Shown: positions 1 through 5,484, counted from the stretch's first letter. The stretch: 5,484 nt of DNA from a bacterium UBP9_UBA1432 (GCA_002329445.1 DCTU01000365.1:1-5484); one strand, 5' to 3'. Program-made: numbers and translations. The notes: generated by a model from the letters alone, not told the origin.

Positions 1-770
1 GCCTCCCCCATCTCGCGGCGCAGCTCGGGGGTCAGGACCGTCGAAGGAGACTCCTCCACCAGCTTCTGGTGGCGTCGCTGGACCGAACAGTCGCGTTCGC
101 CCAGGTGGACCACGTTCCCATGGGAGTCCGCCAGGACCTGGAACTCGATATGGCGGGCCCGGGGCAGGAACTTCTCGAGGTAGATCCGGCCGTCCCCGAA
201 AGCGCTCTGGGCTTCGGCCCGGGCCGTGAGGAAGTGGCGTTCCAGGTCCTCCGGCTCGTGGGCCACCCGCATGCCCTTGCCTCCCCCGCCCGCTGCCGCC
301 TTCAGCATGATCGGATAGCCGTGGCGGCGCGCAAACTCCCGGGCGACGTCCTGGTCGGTCACCTCGTCGGTTCCCGGCAGGACCGGAACGCCTTCCTGGA
401 CCACGGTCTGACGCGCCCTGGCCTTGTCACCCATCAGGCGCATCGCCGCCAGACCGGGTCCGATGAAGACCAGGCCGTGCTTCTCGCAGACTTCGACCAG
501 GCGAGGGCTCTCCGCCAGGAATCCGTATCCCGGGTGGATGGCTTCCGCTCCGGCGATGGTGGCGGCCGCGACCAGGTGGGGGATGTTGAGGTAGGACTGG
601 GCCGCGGGGCCCGGGCCGACGCAGAAGGTCTCATCGGCCAGGCGGACGTGCAGTGATTCGCGGTCCTCCTCGGAGTGCACCGCCACCGTCCGGACACCCA
701 GCTCCCGGCAGGCTCGCAGGATGCGCAGGGCGATCTCGCCCCGATTGGCAATCAGGATCTTCTTGAACAC
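1..770 (-). CDS. accC: Acetyl-CoA carboxylase biotin carboxylase subunit (3'-truncated by window)
   Basis: Biotin carboxylase makes carboxybiotin on the carrier protein from bicarbonate and ATP, the first half-reaction of cytosolic acetyl-CoA carboxylase in fatty acid synthesis. The window holds the first 256 codons; the family is about 450 residues, so the C-terminal part with the main catalytic Glu and Arg residues is missing. Visible signatures are the N-terminal KILIANRGEIALRI (residues 4-17), AIHPGYGFLAE (77-87), MGDK with Lys116 at the ATP-site position known from E. coli AccC, the glycine-rich ATP-grasp loop AGGGGKGMR (160-168), RHIEFQVLAD (206-215) and ERDCSVQRRHQK (225-236). The start is GTG two bases after the stop of the AccB-like gene, with AGGGGGG (780-786) nine bases upstream. 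It is very probably co-translated with that gene. Biotin carboxylases of pyruvate or propionyl-CoA carboxylases are close relatives, but the N-terminal half matches AccC best. Confidence 0.95.
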   Translation of the reverse strand, partial: MFKKILIANRGEIALRILRACRELGVRTVAVHSEEDRESLHVRLADETFCVGPGPAAQSYLNIPHLVAAATIAGAEAIHPGYGFLAESPRLVEVCEKHGLVFIGPGLAAMRLMGDKARARQTVVQEGVPVLPGTDEVTDQDVAREFARRHGYPIMLKAAAGGGGKGMRVAHEPEDLERHFLTARAEAQSAFGDGRIYLEKFLPRARHIEFQVLADSHGNVVHLGERDCSVQRRHQKLVEESPSTVLTPELRREMGE

Positions 771-772
771 GC

Positions 773-1210
773 TCAGTTGCCCCCCTGAAGGACCAGCAGG
801 ACCTGGCCATACTCGACCGGGTCACCCTCTGCGACCAGGGCTTCCAGGACCCGCCCGGCCCGAGGGGCGCGGACTTCCTGGTGAACCCCCATGGTCTGGA
901 CCCAGGCCAGGACCTGTCCTTCCTCGACGGTTGCCCCGACGGGAGCCGGTGTGGTTCCGAGCTGAGGATCCCTCAGGTGCACCACGCCCACCCGGGTTGA
1001 GGTGATCGCCAGCCCTTCCAGGGCCTCCAGGGCCTGCTCCACATCGTCTCCGGTCAGCCGGGGCGCGGGCAGGAGGTCTGGCTCCCGGCGCCTGCGGAGC
1101 CGGAAGCGCTGGTCTCCCATCTCGACCTCCATCTCCGCCAGGCCTTCCTCGCGGAGAATCCTGGCCAGGCTGCGAGCCTGGTCTTCCGGTCGGGTGACAT
1201 CCGTGTCCAT
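773..1210 (-). CDS. AccB-like (biotin carboxyl carrier fold) protein lacking the biotinyl lysine
   Basis: The 145-residue product has the AccB layout. An N-terminal segment (about 10-42) resembles the AccB N-terminus (ILREEGLAEMEVEMGDQRF, a helix then a strand). A short linker follows, then a C-terminal biotinyl/lipoyl domain (about 68-142) ending in GDPVEYGQVLLVLQ. From Val74-Gly75 to residue 108 I can align it to E. coli AccB with no gap, so the 'thumb' loop length is kept. The biotin-accepting motif AMK reads TMG here: Gly108 (codon GGG, 889-887) replaces the modified lysine, and the preceding Glu is Gln. It therefore cannot be biotinylated at the normal site. Known plant BADC proteins share this feature and hold back acetyl-CoA carboxylase; a regulatory or structural role with the adjacent AccC is inference. 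The ATG overlaps the prmC stop (TGATG) behind a strong ribosome site, so upstream in-frame ATG extensions are rejected. Confidence 0.88.
   Translation of the reverse strand: MDTDVTRPEDQARSLARILREEGLAEMEVEMGDQRFRLRRRREPDLLPAPRLTGDDVEQALEALEGLAITSTRVGVVHLRDPQLGTTPAPVGATVEEGQVLAWVQTMGVHQEVRAPRAGRVLEALVAEGDPVEYGQVLLVLQGGN
780..786 (-). promoter_or_regulatory. Ribosome binding site of accC
   Basis: AGGGGGG in the last codons of the AccB-like gene is nine bases before the accC GTG. It supports this start, together with the family match beginning FKKILIANRG. Confidence 0.55.
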
Positions 1211-2097
1211 CAGCGTTCCTCCCAGCGGCCCAGGACAACCCGAGGCAGGCCCGCCAGATCGCAGACCAGACCCGTGTCCCGAAAGCCGCGTTCCTGCATC
1301 ATGGCTTCCACGCCCTCGATCTGCCCGGCCGCCACCTCCAGGACCAGGTTCCCTCCATCCACCAGCCATCCCGGAGCCTCCGCCACCAGGCGGCGCACGA
1401 CCTCCAGACCGTCGGGCCCTGCGAAAAGGGCCATGGCCGGTTCGTGGCGGACCACCGCCTCTTCGGGGGCGGGGCCCCTTTCGGTGCCCACATAGGGCGG
1501 GTTGGCGAGGATCAGGTCAAAGCGTCGAGGGGTGGAGAAGGCTCCAAACAGGTCACCGTGGCAGAGACGAACCCGTTCCTGGACCCGGTGGGCCAGAACG
1601 TTCTCGCGGGCCAGTTCCAGGGCCTGCTCGGAGAGATCGGTGGCCCAGACCACGGCATGAGGCATCTCCAGGGCCAGGGTGACCGCCACGGCGCCGCTCC
1701 CTGTACACAGTTCCAGGATGTCCGGGCGGATGGGAGCCGAGCGCTCGAGGAGCTGCAGGCCGGCCTCGACCAGGAACTCCGTCTCGGGCCGAGGGATCAG
1801 GGCATGGGGAGAGACGGCGAAGCGACGGCCGTAGAACTCCTTCCAACCCACCAGGTGGGCGACCGGTTCACCGACCTTGCGTCGCTCCAGCAACTCTTGG
1901 AAGGCCAGCAGGAGGGACGGCTCCAAAGGGTCGGTCCCGCGTGCATACAGTTGGGTTCGCGAGCACCCCAGCAGGTGAGCCAGCAGGAGCTCGGCATCCA
2001 GACGCGGAGAACGCCCCCTCGTCTCACGCAGGAAGCGAGCTGCCGACTCCAGGGCCTCGGTGATGCTTCGCGCCCTGCCGGAAGCCGAGGGGCTCAC
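1210..2097 (-). CDS. prmC: Peptide chain release factor N5-glutamine methyltransferase
   Basis: PrmC (HemK) transfers a methyl group from S-adenosylmethionine to the glutamine of the GGQ motif of release factors, which improves peptide release at stop codons. The 295-residue product is of normal family length. The N-terminal helical domain contains SITEALESAARFL (11-23) and LDAELLLAHLLG (33-44). IPRPETE (101-107) precedes the Rossmann methyltransferase core. The SAM motif is LELCTGSGAVAV (128-139), with the acidic residue of ATDLS at Asp154, and the catalytic NPPY is at 199-202. HEPAMALFAGPDGL (218-231) is also typical. The GTG start overlaps the prfA stop in a GTGA junction with AGGTGGG (2104-2110) six bases upstream. 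The pairing of enzyme with its substrate gene is the common bacterial arrangement. The frame stays open far upstream through prfA, but that extension is not PrmC sequence. Confidence 0.97.
   Translation of the reverse strand: MSPSASGRARSITEALESAARFLRETRGRSPRLDAELLLAHLLGCSRTQLYARGTDPLEPSLLLAFQELLERRKVGEPVAHLVGWKEFYGRRFAVSPHALIPRPETEFLVEAGLQLLERSAPIRPDILELCTGSGAVAVTLALEMPHAVVWATDLSEQALELARENVLAHRVQERVRLCHGDLFGAFSTPRRFDLILANPPYVGTERGPAPEEAVVRHEPAMALFAGPDGLEVVRRLVAEAPGWLVDGGNLVLEVAAGQIEGVEAMMQERGFRDTGLVCDLAGLPRVVLGRWEER
1217..1223 (-). promoter_or_regulatory. Ribosome binding site of the AccB-like gene
   Basis: GGGAGGA lies six bases upstream of the ATG at 1210, inside the last codons of prmC. 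It decides the start: the longer in-frame alternative beginning at 1369 would lie entirely within prmC and has no AccB-like sequence. Confidence 0.75.
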
Positions 2098-3176
2098 GCC
2101 TGGCCCACCTGCTCCAGTCGTGTCTTCTGCTCTTCTGCCAGGAGGCCCTGGACCAGGGCCTCCATGTCGCCCTCCATGGTCGCGGAGAGGTTGTGCAGGG
2201 TCAATCCGATGCGATGGTCGGTGACCCGGCTCTGGGGAAAGTTGTAGGTGCGGATTTTCTCTGAACGGTCCCCTGTGCCGACCTGGGAACGGCGGTGGGC
2301 GGAGATCTCGGCTTCCGCTCGAGCCCGCTCCATCTCCAGCAACTTGGCGCGCAGCACCCGCATGGCCTTGTCGCGGTTCTGCATCTGGGAGCGTTCGTCC
2401 TGACAGGCCACCACCAGGCCGGTCGGCAGGTGGGTGATGCGGATGGCCGACTCGGTCTTGTTCACGTGCTGCCCGCCGGCCCCGGACGAGCGATAGGTGT
2501 CGATCCGCAGATCCTTGGGGTCGATGGGGACCTCGTCGACATCGTCGGCCTCCGGCATGACCGCAACGGTCACCGTGGAGGTGTGGATCCGCCCAGAGGC
2601 CTCGGTGGCGGGCACGCGCTGCACCCGGTGGACTCCGCTTTCGAACTTCAGGTGCTGGTACACCTCGTGCCCGGAGATGGACACGCCCACCTCCTTGAGG
2701 CCTCCGAGTTCGGTGTCCTGACGATACATCAACTCGGACTTCCAGCCCTTGGACTCGGCGAAGCGCAGATACATGCGCAGCAGCTCGGCTGCGAAGAGCC
2801 CGGCCTCGTCCCCCCCGGCGGCCGGCCGGATCTCGAGGATGACGTCCTTGCCGGCATAGGGGTCGCGGGGCAGGAGCAGTCGGGTCAATTCGTCCTCGAG
2901 CTCCTGGACTCGAGCCTCCATGCCGGCGATCTCGACCTGATAGAGTTCGCGCATCTCGGGATCGTTCTCGGAGGTGAAGGCCTGCTTCTCGGCCCGGATC
3001 CGGTCCATCAGCTCCTGCAACTCGCGCGAGCGCAGGGCCACCTCCTCGATGGCCTTGCGCTCTTTCGACAGTCGCTGAAAGACCTTGGGATCGGCCAGGA
3101 TCTCGGGATTGCACAGGCTGTGCTCGAGTTCCTCGAAGCGCCGCTCCATCTCCTGGAGCTTCTGGAGGTCAAGCAT
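2094..3176 (-). CDS. prfA: Peptide chain release factor 1 (RF1)
   Basis: RF1 recognises UAA and UAG stop codons in the ribosomal A site and triggers hydrolysis of peptidyl-tRNA. The 360-residue product has the same length as E. coli RF1. The N-terminal part (about 1-100) is a charged helical domain. The codon-recognition motif is PAT (189-191) within HRVQRVPATEASGRIHTS, which identifies RF1 rather than RF2 (SPF). The catalytic loop GAGGQHVNKTES (232-243) carries Gln236 of GGQ, the expected target of the neighbouring PrmC. The C-terminal NFPQSRVTDHRIG (312-324) is also diagnostic. I chose the ATG at 3176 because MLDLQKL resembles the family N-terminus and GAGAGGA (3182-3188) sits five bases upstream. 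An ATG at 3215 would add 13 residues without family similarity. No clear promoter lies directly upstream, so read-through from rpmE is likely. Confidence 0.98.
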   Translation of the reverse strand: MLDLQKLQEMERRFEELEHSLCNPEILADPKVFQRLSKERKAIEEVALRSRELQELMDRIRAEKQAFTSENDPEMRELYQVEIAGMEARVQELEDELTRLLLPRDPYAGKDVILEIRPAAGGDEAGLFAAELLRMYLRFAESKGWKSELMYRQDTELGGLKEVGVSISGHEVYQHLKFESGVHRVQRVPATEASGRIHTSTVTVAVMPEADDVDEVPIDPKDLRIDTYRSSGAGGQHVNKTESAIRITHLPTGLVVACQDERSQMQNRDKAMRVLRAKLLEMERARAEAEISAHRRSQVGTGDRSEKIRTYNFPQSRVTDHRIGLTLHNLSATMEGDMEALVQGLLAEEQKTRLEQVGQA

Positions 3177-3293
3177 CGACGTCCTCTCGAACCCTGGGAA
3201 GGCGCCCCTCCCCAAAAGTGGATAGCGCCTCCTGGCGGGGGCCGCCGGGAAACGCCATCATGGCAGCAACCGGCAAAGGCCGGATTGGTGAAA
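3177..3293 (-). other. Intergenic region rpmE-prfA with clustered inverted repeats
   Basis: This 117-base spacer contains no gene. It holds CCGGC-AAAG-GCCGG just after the rpmE stop (3270-3283), GCCAT-C-ATGGC (3254-3264), a strong GC hairpin (3231-3249), and AGGCGC/GCGCCT arms (3200-3205 and 3225-3230) that would enclose the segment between them. None is followed directly by a run of T on the transcribed strand, so a classical intrinsic terminator is not evident. I found no convincing -35/-10 pair for prfA. RNA processing, attenuation or partial termination are possibilities only. Confidence 0.45.
3231..3249 (-). repeat. GC-rich hairpin between rpmE and prfA
   Basis: On the minus strand the arms CCCGGCGG and CCGCCAGG pair at seven of eight positions around a CCC loop. 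It is the strongest stem in the spacer. No T tract follows immediately (TTTT appears only 13 bases beyond the stem), so it is a weak terminator candidate at best. Confidence 0.4.
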
Positions 3294-3497
3294 CTAGTCC
3301 TTCAGGCTGTAGCGCTGACGGAACTTCTCGACCTGACCCTCGCGGGTGATGGTGCGCTGCTTGCCGGTGTAGAACGGGTGGCAGGCGCTGCAGATTTCCA
3401 CGCGCAGATTCTGCTTGGTGGCCAGGGTCTCGAACGAATTTCCGCAGGCGCAGCTCACGGTGGTGGGGTGCAGCTTCGGGTGCGTGTTGCTCTTCAC
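3294..3497 (-). CDS. rpmE: 50S ribosomal protein L31 (zinc-binding type)
   Basis: L31 is a small protein of the large ribosomal subunit that bridges it to the 30S head. The 67-residue product starts MKSNTHPKLHPTTV, has the zinc-ligand pattern CxC (Cys16, Cys18) and CxxC (Cys36, Cys39), and contains the signature CHPFYTGKQR (39-48) and VEKFRQRY (56-63). This is the zinc-carrying (C+) form, in contrast to the zinc-free paralogue expressed under zinc starvation in some bacteria. The start is GTG with GAGGGAG (3504-3510) six bases upstream. It is the first gene after the promoter at 3618-3646 and precedes prfA and prmC, a neighbourhood seen in many bacteria. A leader of about 114 nt with inverted repeats suggests feedback control by L31 itself, which is known for other bacterial rpmE leaders but unproven here. 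Confidence 0.97.
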   Translation of the reverse strand: MKSNTHPKLHPTTVSCACGNSFETLATKQNLRVEICSACHPFYTGKQRTITREGQVEKFRQRYSLKD

Positions 3498-3611
3498 GGG
3501 GGTCTCCCTCGACCGGGGCGCAAACGCCCTTGAAATGGACTCATCATCCCAGGATGAAGATCGGGATGGCGGCTTTCATCAAAGCACGAACCTCGAGCCA
3601 GGGCCCAAGGT
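3498..3611 (-). promoter_or_regulatory. rpmE 5' leader, candidate L31 autoregulatory RNA
   Basis: The stretch between the inferred transcription start and the rpmE GTG is longer than a simple leader needs. On the transcribed strand, GATGAA (3580-3575) can pair with TTCATC (3558-3553), and CATCCC (3568-3563) with GGGATG (3550-3545). The order is interleaved, giving an H-type pseudoknot or two competing stems. A perfect GGGCG-TTTG-CGCCC hairpin follows (3529-3516). GGTC and GACC (3514-3511 and 3504-3501) then place the ribosome site GAGGGA in a six-base loop. Ribosomal protein leaders for L31 are known in several phyla; I do not recognise this one as any particular described class. Confidence 0.5.
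3504..3510 (-). promoter_or_regulatory. Ribosome binding site of rpmE, within a potential hairpin loop
   Basis: GAGGGAG lies six bases before the rpmE GTG. Flanking GGTC and GACC (3514-3511 and 3504-3501) can form a four-base-pair stem that leaves GAGGGA in the loop, a possible site for L31 or ribosome competition. Confidence 0.55.
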
Positions 3612-3617
3612 CGGCTG

Positions 3618-3646
3618 ATTCTAGCACAAGCTGCCGGACTTGGGAA
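3618..3646 (-). promoter_or_regulatory. Sigma-70-type extended -10 promoter for rpmE operon
   Basis: On the minus strand, TAGAAT (3623-3618; five of six to TATAAT) is preceded by TG one base upstream (3626-3625), the extended -10 element. A weak -35, TTCCCA (3646-3641; four of six to TTGACA), lies at the optimal 17-base spacing. The inferred start is near 3611. The site lies just after the FHA gene stop and separates the two blocks of genes. Confidence 0.62.
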
Positions 3647-3688
3647 GGGCCTGATCGAAGTCGGGAGGCAATTTTCCGGACCTTCGGC

Positions 3689-3976
3689 CTACCAGGAGAT
3701 CTCCAGCCAGGTCTTGCCCACCCGGAAGACGTGGCCGTTGCGCAGTTCCACCCGACCGTGAACCCGCTCTTCGTTGACGAAGGTCCCGTTGGTCGAGTTG
3801 AGGTCTTCCAGGACGATTCCGCCGTGGGGCTGGGGCTCCAGCCTGGCGTGGCGCCGGCTGATGAAGCGGTCGACGCCCAGGCCGATTTCGCCTTCCCGTC
3901 CGATCTGGACGGCTTTGTTGAACTGGAACACGTGCCCGTCCAAAGGGCCGCCCAGCACTTCGAGCTGAATCCTCAC
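3689..3976 (-). CDS. Stand-alone FHA-domain protein coupled to Clp ATPase
   Basis: The 95-residue product is a single forkhead-associated domain, a beta-sandwich that binds phosphothreonine peptides. The canonical residues are present: Gly26-Arg27 in QIGREGEIGLG, Ser40 and His43 in FISRRHARL, and DLNSTNGTFVN (58-68) with Asn63 in the recognition loop. These suggest working phosphopeptide binding. No signal peptide, membrane segment or second domain is seen, so a soluble adaptor is likely. The GTG start overlaps the Clp ATPase stop as GTGA, and GGGAGG lies six bases upstream within the ATPase gene; translation is almost certainly coupled. By inference it may join the unfoldase to a protein marked by a Ser/Thr kinase, or read phosphorylation of the ATPase itself. 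FHA proteins also occur with ClpV in type VI secretion loci, but no other secretion gene is visible here. Confidence 0.9.
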   Translation of the reverse strand: MRIQLEVLGGPLDGHVFQFNKAVQIGREGEIGLGVDRFISRRHARLEPQPHGGIVLEDLNSTNGTFVNEERVHGRVELRNGHVFRVGKTWLEISW

Positions 3977-5484
3977 GGTGCGCCTCCCAAGGTGTCTCCG
4001 ACGTAACCTGGAACGGCGCTTTCGAAACGCAGGCCTTCCCCGGCCTGCAAGACCCGCACGTGCGTCCCGGGAGGCAACTGCGACCGGAGGATCTCCTCGG
4101 CGAAGGGTTTGGTCAGCCAGGTATCGATGGCTCGCTGCAGGGGTCGAGCTCCGAACTCGGGGTGGTAGCCTTTGGTCAACAGGAAGTCGATGGCCTCCTG
4201 GGTCAGTTCCAGCTCGATCTGCCGGCTGTCCTGGATGCGGCGGATCTGCCGGGCCAGGTTGAGCTGGACGATTCCCCGGAGGTCTTCGCGCTGCAGGGTG
4301 CGGAACACGACGATTTCGTCGATCCGGTTGAGGAATTCGGGGCGGAAGTGTCCACGCAGGGCATTCTGATAGGCCTCGGGCATGGCGTCGAGCTGGCCGA
4401 CGAAGCCGATGTCCGTGGGCGGAGCCGCCAGTCGCGGCGCCGGGGGGTGTCCCTCCCCCGCGGCGGCAACCGGTGAGGAGGGCTTGAGGGCTTGCTGGGC
4501 TGCGGCCCTCGAGCCCAGGTTCGAGGTCATGATGATGATCGAGTTGGTGAAGTTGACCGTCCGCCCTTTGGCGTCGGTCAGGCGACCGTCGTCGAAGACC
4601 TGAAGGAAGATGTCGAAGACGTCCGGGTGGGCCTTCTCGACCTCGTCCAGCAACAGGACGCAGAAGGGCCTGGTGCGGACCGCCCGGGTCAACTGGCCTT
4701 CCCCCTCGTATCCCACGTAGCCGGGGGGCGCGCCCACCAGTCGGGCGATCGAGTGCTTGTCGTGGAACTCCGACATGTCCAGCCGGACCATCTCACGCTC
4801 GCTGCCGAAGAGGAACTCGGCCAGCGCCTTGGCCAGCTCCGTCTTGCCCACCCCGCTGGGCCCCATGAACAGGAAGACCCCACCGGGTCGGTTGGGGGAG
4901 GCCAGGCCGACGCGGATGACCCGGATGGTTCGCGCCACCGCGCCCACCGCGTGATCCTGGCCCACCACCCGGCCGCGCAGCAGGTTCTCCATGTCCAGGA
5001 GTCGGGCTTCTTCCTCGCTGGTGATCCGGGAGACCGGGATTCCGGTCCAGTCGGCGACAACCTCGGCTACCACGTCCTCGGTGACCTCGAAGCGCATGGA
5101 GGCGCCTGGAGCAAAGACCCCGGAACGGGTCTTGACCCGGGCGGCGGACTCGTCGATCAGGTCGATCGCCTTGTCCGGGAGATTCCGCTCGGGAAGGAAT
5201 CGGACCGAGAGCTTCACCGCCGCCAGCAACACCTCGTCCGGGAAGCTGGCTCCGTGGTGCTGCTCATAACGGGGGCGCAGGCCCTTGAGGATCTCCAGGG
5301 CATCCTCCTCGGAGGGTTCGCTGACCATCACCGGCTGGAAGCGCCGTTCCAGGGCGGGATCCTTCTCGATGTGGCTGCGGTACTCGTCGGTCGTGGTGGC
5401 GCCCATCACGGCGAAGTCCCCCCGAGCCAGCGCCGGCTTCATGATGTTTCCGGCATCCATGCCGCCGCGCGAGTCGCCGGCTCC
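3973..5484 (-). CDS. ClpC/ClpB-like Hsp100 AAA+ unfoldase, 5'-truncated by window
   Basis: The window holds the last 503 residues of a two-ring AAA+ unfoldase; the N-domain and the Walker motifs of the first ring lie outside. Numbering from the first visible residue, the end of ring 1 shows MDAGNIMKPALARG (9-22), sensor GATTTDEYR (28-36) and arginine fingers ERRFQP (46-51). Ring 2 has VVGQDHAV (173-180), Walker A GPSGVGKT (208-215), pore loop GYVGYEGEG (255-263), Walker B LLLDEVEKAHPDVF (277-290), sensor 1 MTSNLGS (319-325), arginine finger RPEFLNRIDE (381-390) and sensor 2 FGARPLQR (444-451). Only about 20 residues separate DESAAR (111-116) from VTEDVV (134-139), so the coiled-coil middle domain of ClpB, and even the short one of ClpC, is absent. 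TDIGF (357-361) occupies the place of the ClpC VGF ClpP-docking loop, behind an Ala/Pro-rich insert (about 327-356). A ClpP-linked role is therefore favoured over a ClpB-type disaggregase, but remains inference. Confidence 0.93.
   Translation of the reverse strand, partial: GAGDSRGGMDAGNIMKPALARGDFAVMGATTTDEYRSHIEKDPALERRFQPVMVSEPSEEDALEILKGLRPRYEQHHGASFPDEVLLAAVKLSVRFLPERNLPDKAIDLIDESAARVKTRSGVFAPGASMRFEVTEDVVAEVVADWTGIPVSRITSEEEARLLDMENLLRGRVVGQDHAVGAVARTIRVIRVGLASPNRPGGVFLFMGPSGVGKTELAKALAEFLFGSEREMVRLDMSEFHDKHSIARLVGAPPGYVGYEGEGQLTRAVRTRPFCVLLLDEVEKAHPDVFDIFLQVFDDGRLTDAKGRTVNFTNSIIIMTSNLGSRAAAQQALKPSSPVAAAGEGHPPAPRLAAPPTDIGFVGQLDAMPEAYQNALRGHFRPEFLNRIDEIVVFRTLQREDLRGIVQLNLARQIRRIQDSRQIELELTQEAIDFLLTKGYHPEFGARPLQRAIDTWLTKPFAEEILRSQLPPGTHVRVLQAGEGLRFESAVPGYVGDTLGGAP
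3983..3988 (-). promoter_or_regulatory. Ribosome binding site of the FHA gene
   Basis: GGGAGG sits six bases before the GTG at 3976, inside the final codons of the Clp ATPase gene. It supports this GTG as the start and independent loading of ribosomes in addition to coupling. Confidence 0.7.

Noticed and set aside
434..1238. Overlapping small frames on both strands across accC and the AccB-like gene
   Set aside because: All are shadow frames of the two recognised genes, with compositions dominated by Arg, Pro, Gly and Ser and no motif.
1211..1369. In-frame ATG extension of the AccB-like gene
   Set aside because: The extra residues lie within prmC, have no AccB similarity, and a strong ribosome site precedes the ATG at 1210.
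1210..3114. 634-codon minus-strand frame ending as PrmC
   Set aside because: Only the last 295 codons resemble PrmC. The upstream part is an out-of-frame reading of prfA, rich in Arg, Gly and Pro, and the GTG at 2097 with the GTGA overlap is the natural start.
3177..3215. Earlier ATG for RF1 at 3215
   Set aside because: The added 13 residues lack similarity to RF1, and the ATG at 3176 gives the usual 360 residues with a well-placed ribosome site.
2295..3533. Long plus-strand open frame of 412 codons antisense to prfA and rpmE
   Set aside because: It runs opposite two unmistakable genes, matches no family, and is the expected result of high GC content, which makes stop codons rare in the antisense frames.
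3671..3688. Possible terminator after the FHA gene
   Set aside because: The GGCC/GGTC stem is only four pairs including a wobble, and it is followed by A residues rather than T residues on the transcribed strand.

Overview
This window is a compact, GC-rich bacterial chromosome segment. Every gene I can support lies on the minus strand, so transcription runs from position 5484 towards position 1. The base composition, pervasive GTG starts, Shine-Dalgarno sites and gene families (zinc-type L31, class I release factor 1, Clp/Hsp100, AccB/AccC) indicate a free-living, high-GC bacterium. I cannot assign a phylum from the sequence alone. No RNA gene, insertion sequence, CRISPR array, phage gene or origin is visible, and no non-coding gap exceeds 300 bases.

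In transcription order there are two blocks. The first (5484-3689) is the 3' part of a Clp/Hsp100 double-AAA+ unfoldase, followed by a stand-alone FHA-domain protein that overlaps it by GTGA. The ATPase has almost no middle domain. It keeps a ClpC-like 'IGF' loop where ClpP docks, preceded by an Ala/Pro-rich insertion. The tight coupling to a phosphothreonine-reading FHA protein suggests, as inference, a phosphorylation-dependent adaptor.

The second block starts with an extended -10 promoter (3618-3646) and a leader of about 114 nt with several inverted repeats. The genes are rpmE (ribosomal protein L31), prfA (RF1), prmC (the methyltransferase that modifies the RF1 GGQ glutamine), an AccB-like protein and accC (biotin carboxylase, running off the window end). 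After a 117-base gap upstream of prfA, prfA through accC are joined by overlapping or nearly touching stop and start codons. This suggests one translationally coupled unit linking translation termination with fatty acid precursor synthesis.

The most unusual point is the AccB-like protein. It aligns without gaps to the biotinyl domain of AccB, including a thumb of the same length, but has glycine where the biotin-accepting lysine should be. It therefore cannot carry biotin in the normal way, and resembles in principle the plant BADC proteins that regulate acetyl-CoA carboxylase. The second most unusual point is the Clp ATPase plus FHA pair.
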